Notes under the pieces: generated by a model
Told to the model about the DNA's origin: nothing
The model's input: only the letters and a program-made list of their open reading frames with translations
Database searches by the model: none
Shown here: in pieces, positions 38,256 to 38,849 of the stretch
How the letters are laid out: every line of letters starts with the position of its first letter
Numbering within the stretch: position 1 is the stretch's first letter
Origin: CALFER01 sp964472395
GTDB lineage: Bacteria; CSSED10-310; CALFER01
Assembly (NCBI GenBank): GCA_964472395.1
Contig: CAYYMM010000027.1
Coordinates: forward strand, 1 to 38,849
Reading direction: 5' to 3'
DNA: 38,849 nucleotides
Program-made: the position numbers and the translations under genes

Positions 38256-38849
38256 TCATCTTTCTTTTGTTCCGTTCAATAAACCAAAGAAAAGTCCGGT
38301 GGCTAGCCCGAGTGACCGAAGAAATGTAAAGAGCGGCGCACAAACGGCCAGTTTGATGCCGTCGGACCGAAAACAGGTTCGGATTTCAGGCGCTGAAACA
38401 GCGACCCATGTTAGGATCAACGCTGGCAGCGCGTTCGGGAAAAAGACTGCACTAACTCCGCACACGCAGAGTATGGGGATGCATGCCACAACTTGCAATT
38501 TCAGAAGCTGAGGTGTGTGGGAATCGCGAAAGGTCTTTCCGGGATGACGTTTCAGTACTCGGACTTTCCAGTACCCGATACGGAACTTTTTCTTCAGATA
38601 CCGAATCCAGGATGATGCATGACGATGCGTGACGATCGCGTTTCGTGCAAAAACCATCCTGACTCCGCGCGCATGTAACCGGAACGAAAACTCCTGATCT
38701 TCAACCGATGCGTCCGGGAATGACGCGTCGAATCCTCCCGCGGATTGGAAAATTCCAGCACGGAATCCGGCGGAGTAAGTGTCGATGAAATCGATCGTTT
38801 CGAATCGACTCATCCGCTCGTACTTCCATTCATACTCGGCTTGAACAAA
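38256..38849 (-). CDS. Family 2 glycosyltransferase, C-terminal part (truncated by window edge)
   Basis: 198 residues visible; the frame stays open to the window edge, so the N-terminal nucleotide-binding part is missing. FIDTYSAGFRAGIFQSAGGFD and SVEDQEFSFRLHARG (catalytic ED) and the following RMVFARNAIVTHRHASSW are the C-terminal half of a GT-A family 2 enzyme. A KKKFRIGYWKVRVLKRH basic helix and two hydrophobic segments (about 120-170) anchor it in the membrane. It precedes the undecaprenyl-phosphate sugar transferase by 90 bases in the same direction, so it is likely part of the same exopolysaccharide locus. Confidence 0.88.
   Translation of the reverse strand, partial: FVQAEYEWKYERMSRFETIDFIDTYSAGFRAGIFQSAGGFDASFPDASVEDQEFSFRLHARGVRMVFARNAIVTHRHASSWIRYLKKKFRIGYWKVRVLKRHPGKTFRDSHTPQLLKLQVVACIPILCVCGVSAVFFPNALPALILTWVAVSAPEIRTCFRSDGIKLAVCAPLFTFLRSLGLATGLFFGLLNGTKER

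Noticed and set aside
1..38849. CRISPR arrays, tRNA/rRNA genes, insertion sequences, prophage or defence genes
   Set aside because: No direct-repeat arrays, cloverleaf-like sequences, transposase motifs or phage genes were seen. Gaps between genes are mostly under 150 bases.

Overview
The window is a gene-dense stretch of a bacterial chromosome with no tRNA, rRNA, CRISPR array, insertion sequence or prophage that I can see. The gene content suggests an anaerobic or microaerobic bacterium with a Gram-negative style envelope. Superoxide reductase (desulfoferrodoxin) and several diiron ferritin-like proteins are present, as are an aldehyde:ferredoxin oxidoreductase-type tungstoenzyme with a polyferredoxin, lipoproteins, c-di-GMP signalling and exopolysaccharide glycosyltransferases. 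The sequence does not fix the phylum. GATC tetramers look strongly over-represented throughout.

Layout. (1) 1-2181, minus strand: a peroxide/iron-defence operon (perR-like regulator, superoxide reductase, three ferritin-like genes) behind a sigma70-type promoter that overlaps a PerR/Fur-like box. (2) 2206-5330, minus: a translationally coupled set with its own promoter (serine O-acetyltransferase, LarE-type sulfur transferase, MoaD/ThiS-like carrier, SAM methyltransferase). (3) 5345-9978, minus: DUF4177-like protein, NifS-type cysteine desulfurase, 4x[4Fe-4S] ferredoxin, AOR-family enzyme and a degenerate histidine-kinase-like protein. Regions 2 and 3 are adjacent and co-directional. They look like one locus for sulfur mobilisation and cofactor assembly around a divergent AOR homologue, and this is the best candidate for an undescribed system here. 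(4) 10071-12938, minus: a GT-C-like membrane protein and alanine racemase. (5) 12939-13265: no protein gene, but a candidate small RNA (promoter plus a very strong terminator with an SD-complementary loop) and a second terminator on the other strand.

(6) 13266-19163: a lipoprotein, a sugar-isomerase-like TIM barrel, a duplicated 4-TM protein, an FmdB-type zinc ribbon, a transaldolase/F6P aldolase, an HD phosphohydrolase and a GAF/degenerate-GGDEF protein. (7) 19166-23495, minus: UbiE/MenG, a B12-binding-type radical SAM protein, a YkgJ-like cysteine-cluster protein, a TolB-like lipoprotein and a DPM1-like glycosyltransferase. (8) 23637-26507, plus: comEA-like (frameshifted) and comEC. (9) 26592-28675, plus: methylmalonyl-CoA mutase catalytic subunit and epimerase. 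(10) 28730-33416, plus: a coupled c-di-GMP module (GAF-GGDEF cyclase, HD-GYP phosphodiesterase, FecR-domain protein). (11) 33417-38849: a small membrane protein and an Smr protein (minus), a GT2/unknown/GT2 cluster (plus), and an undecaprenyl-phosphate sugar transferase plus a truncated GT2 (minus), consistent with surface polysaccharide synthesis.

All functional calls rest on reading motifs and domain order by eye. No database search was run.
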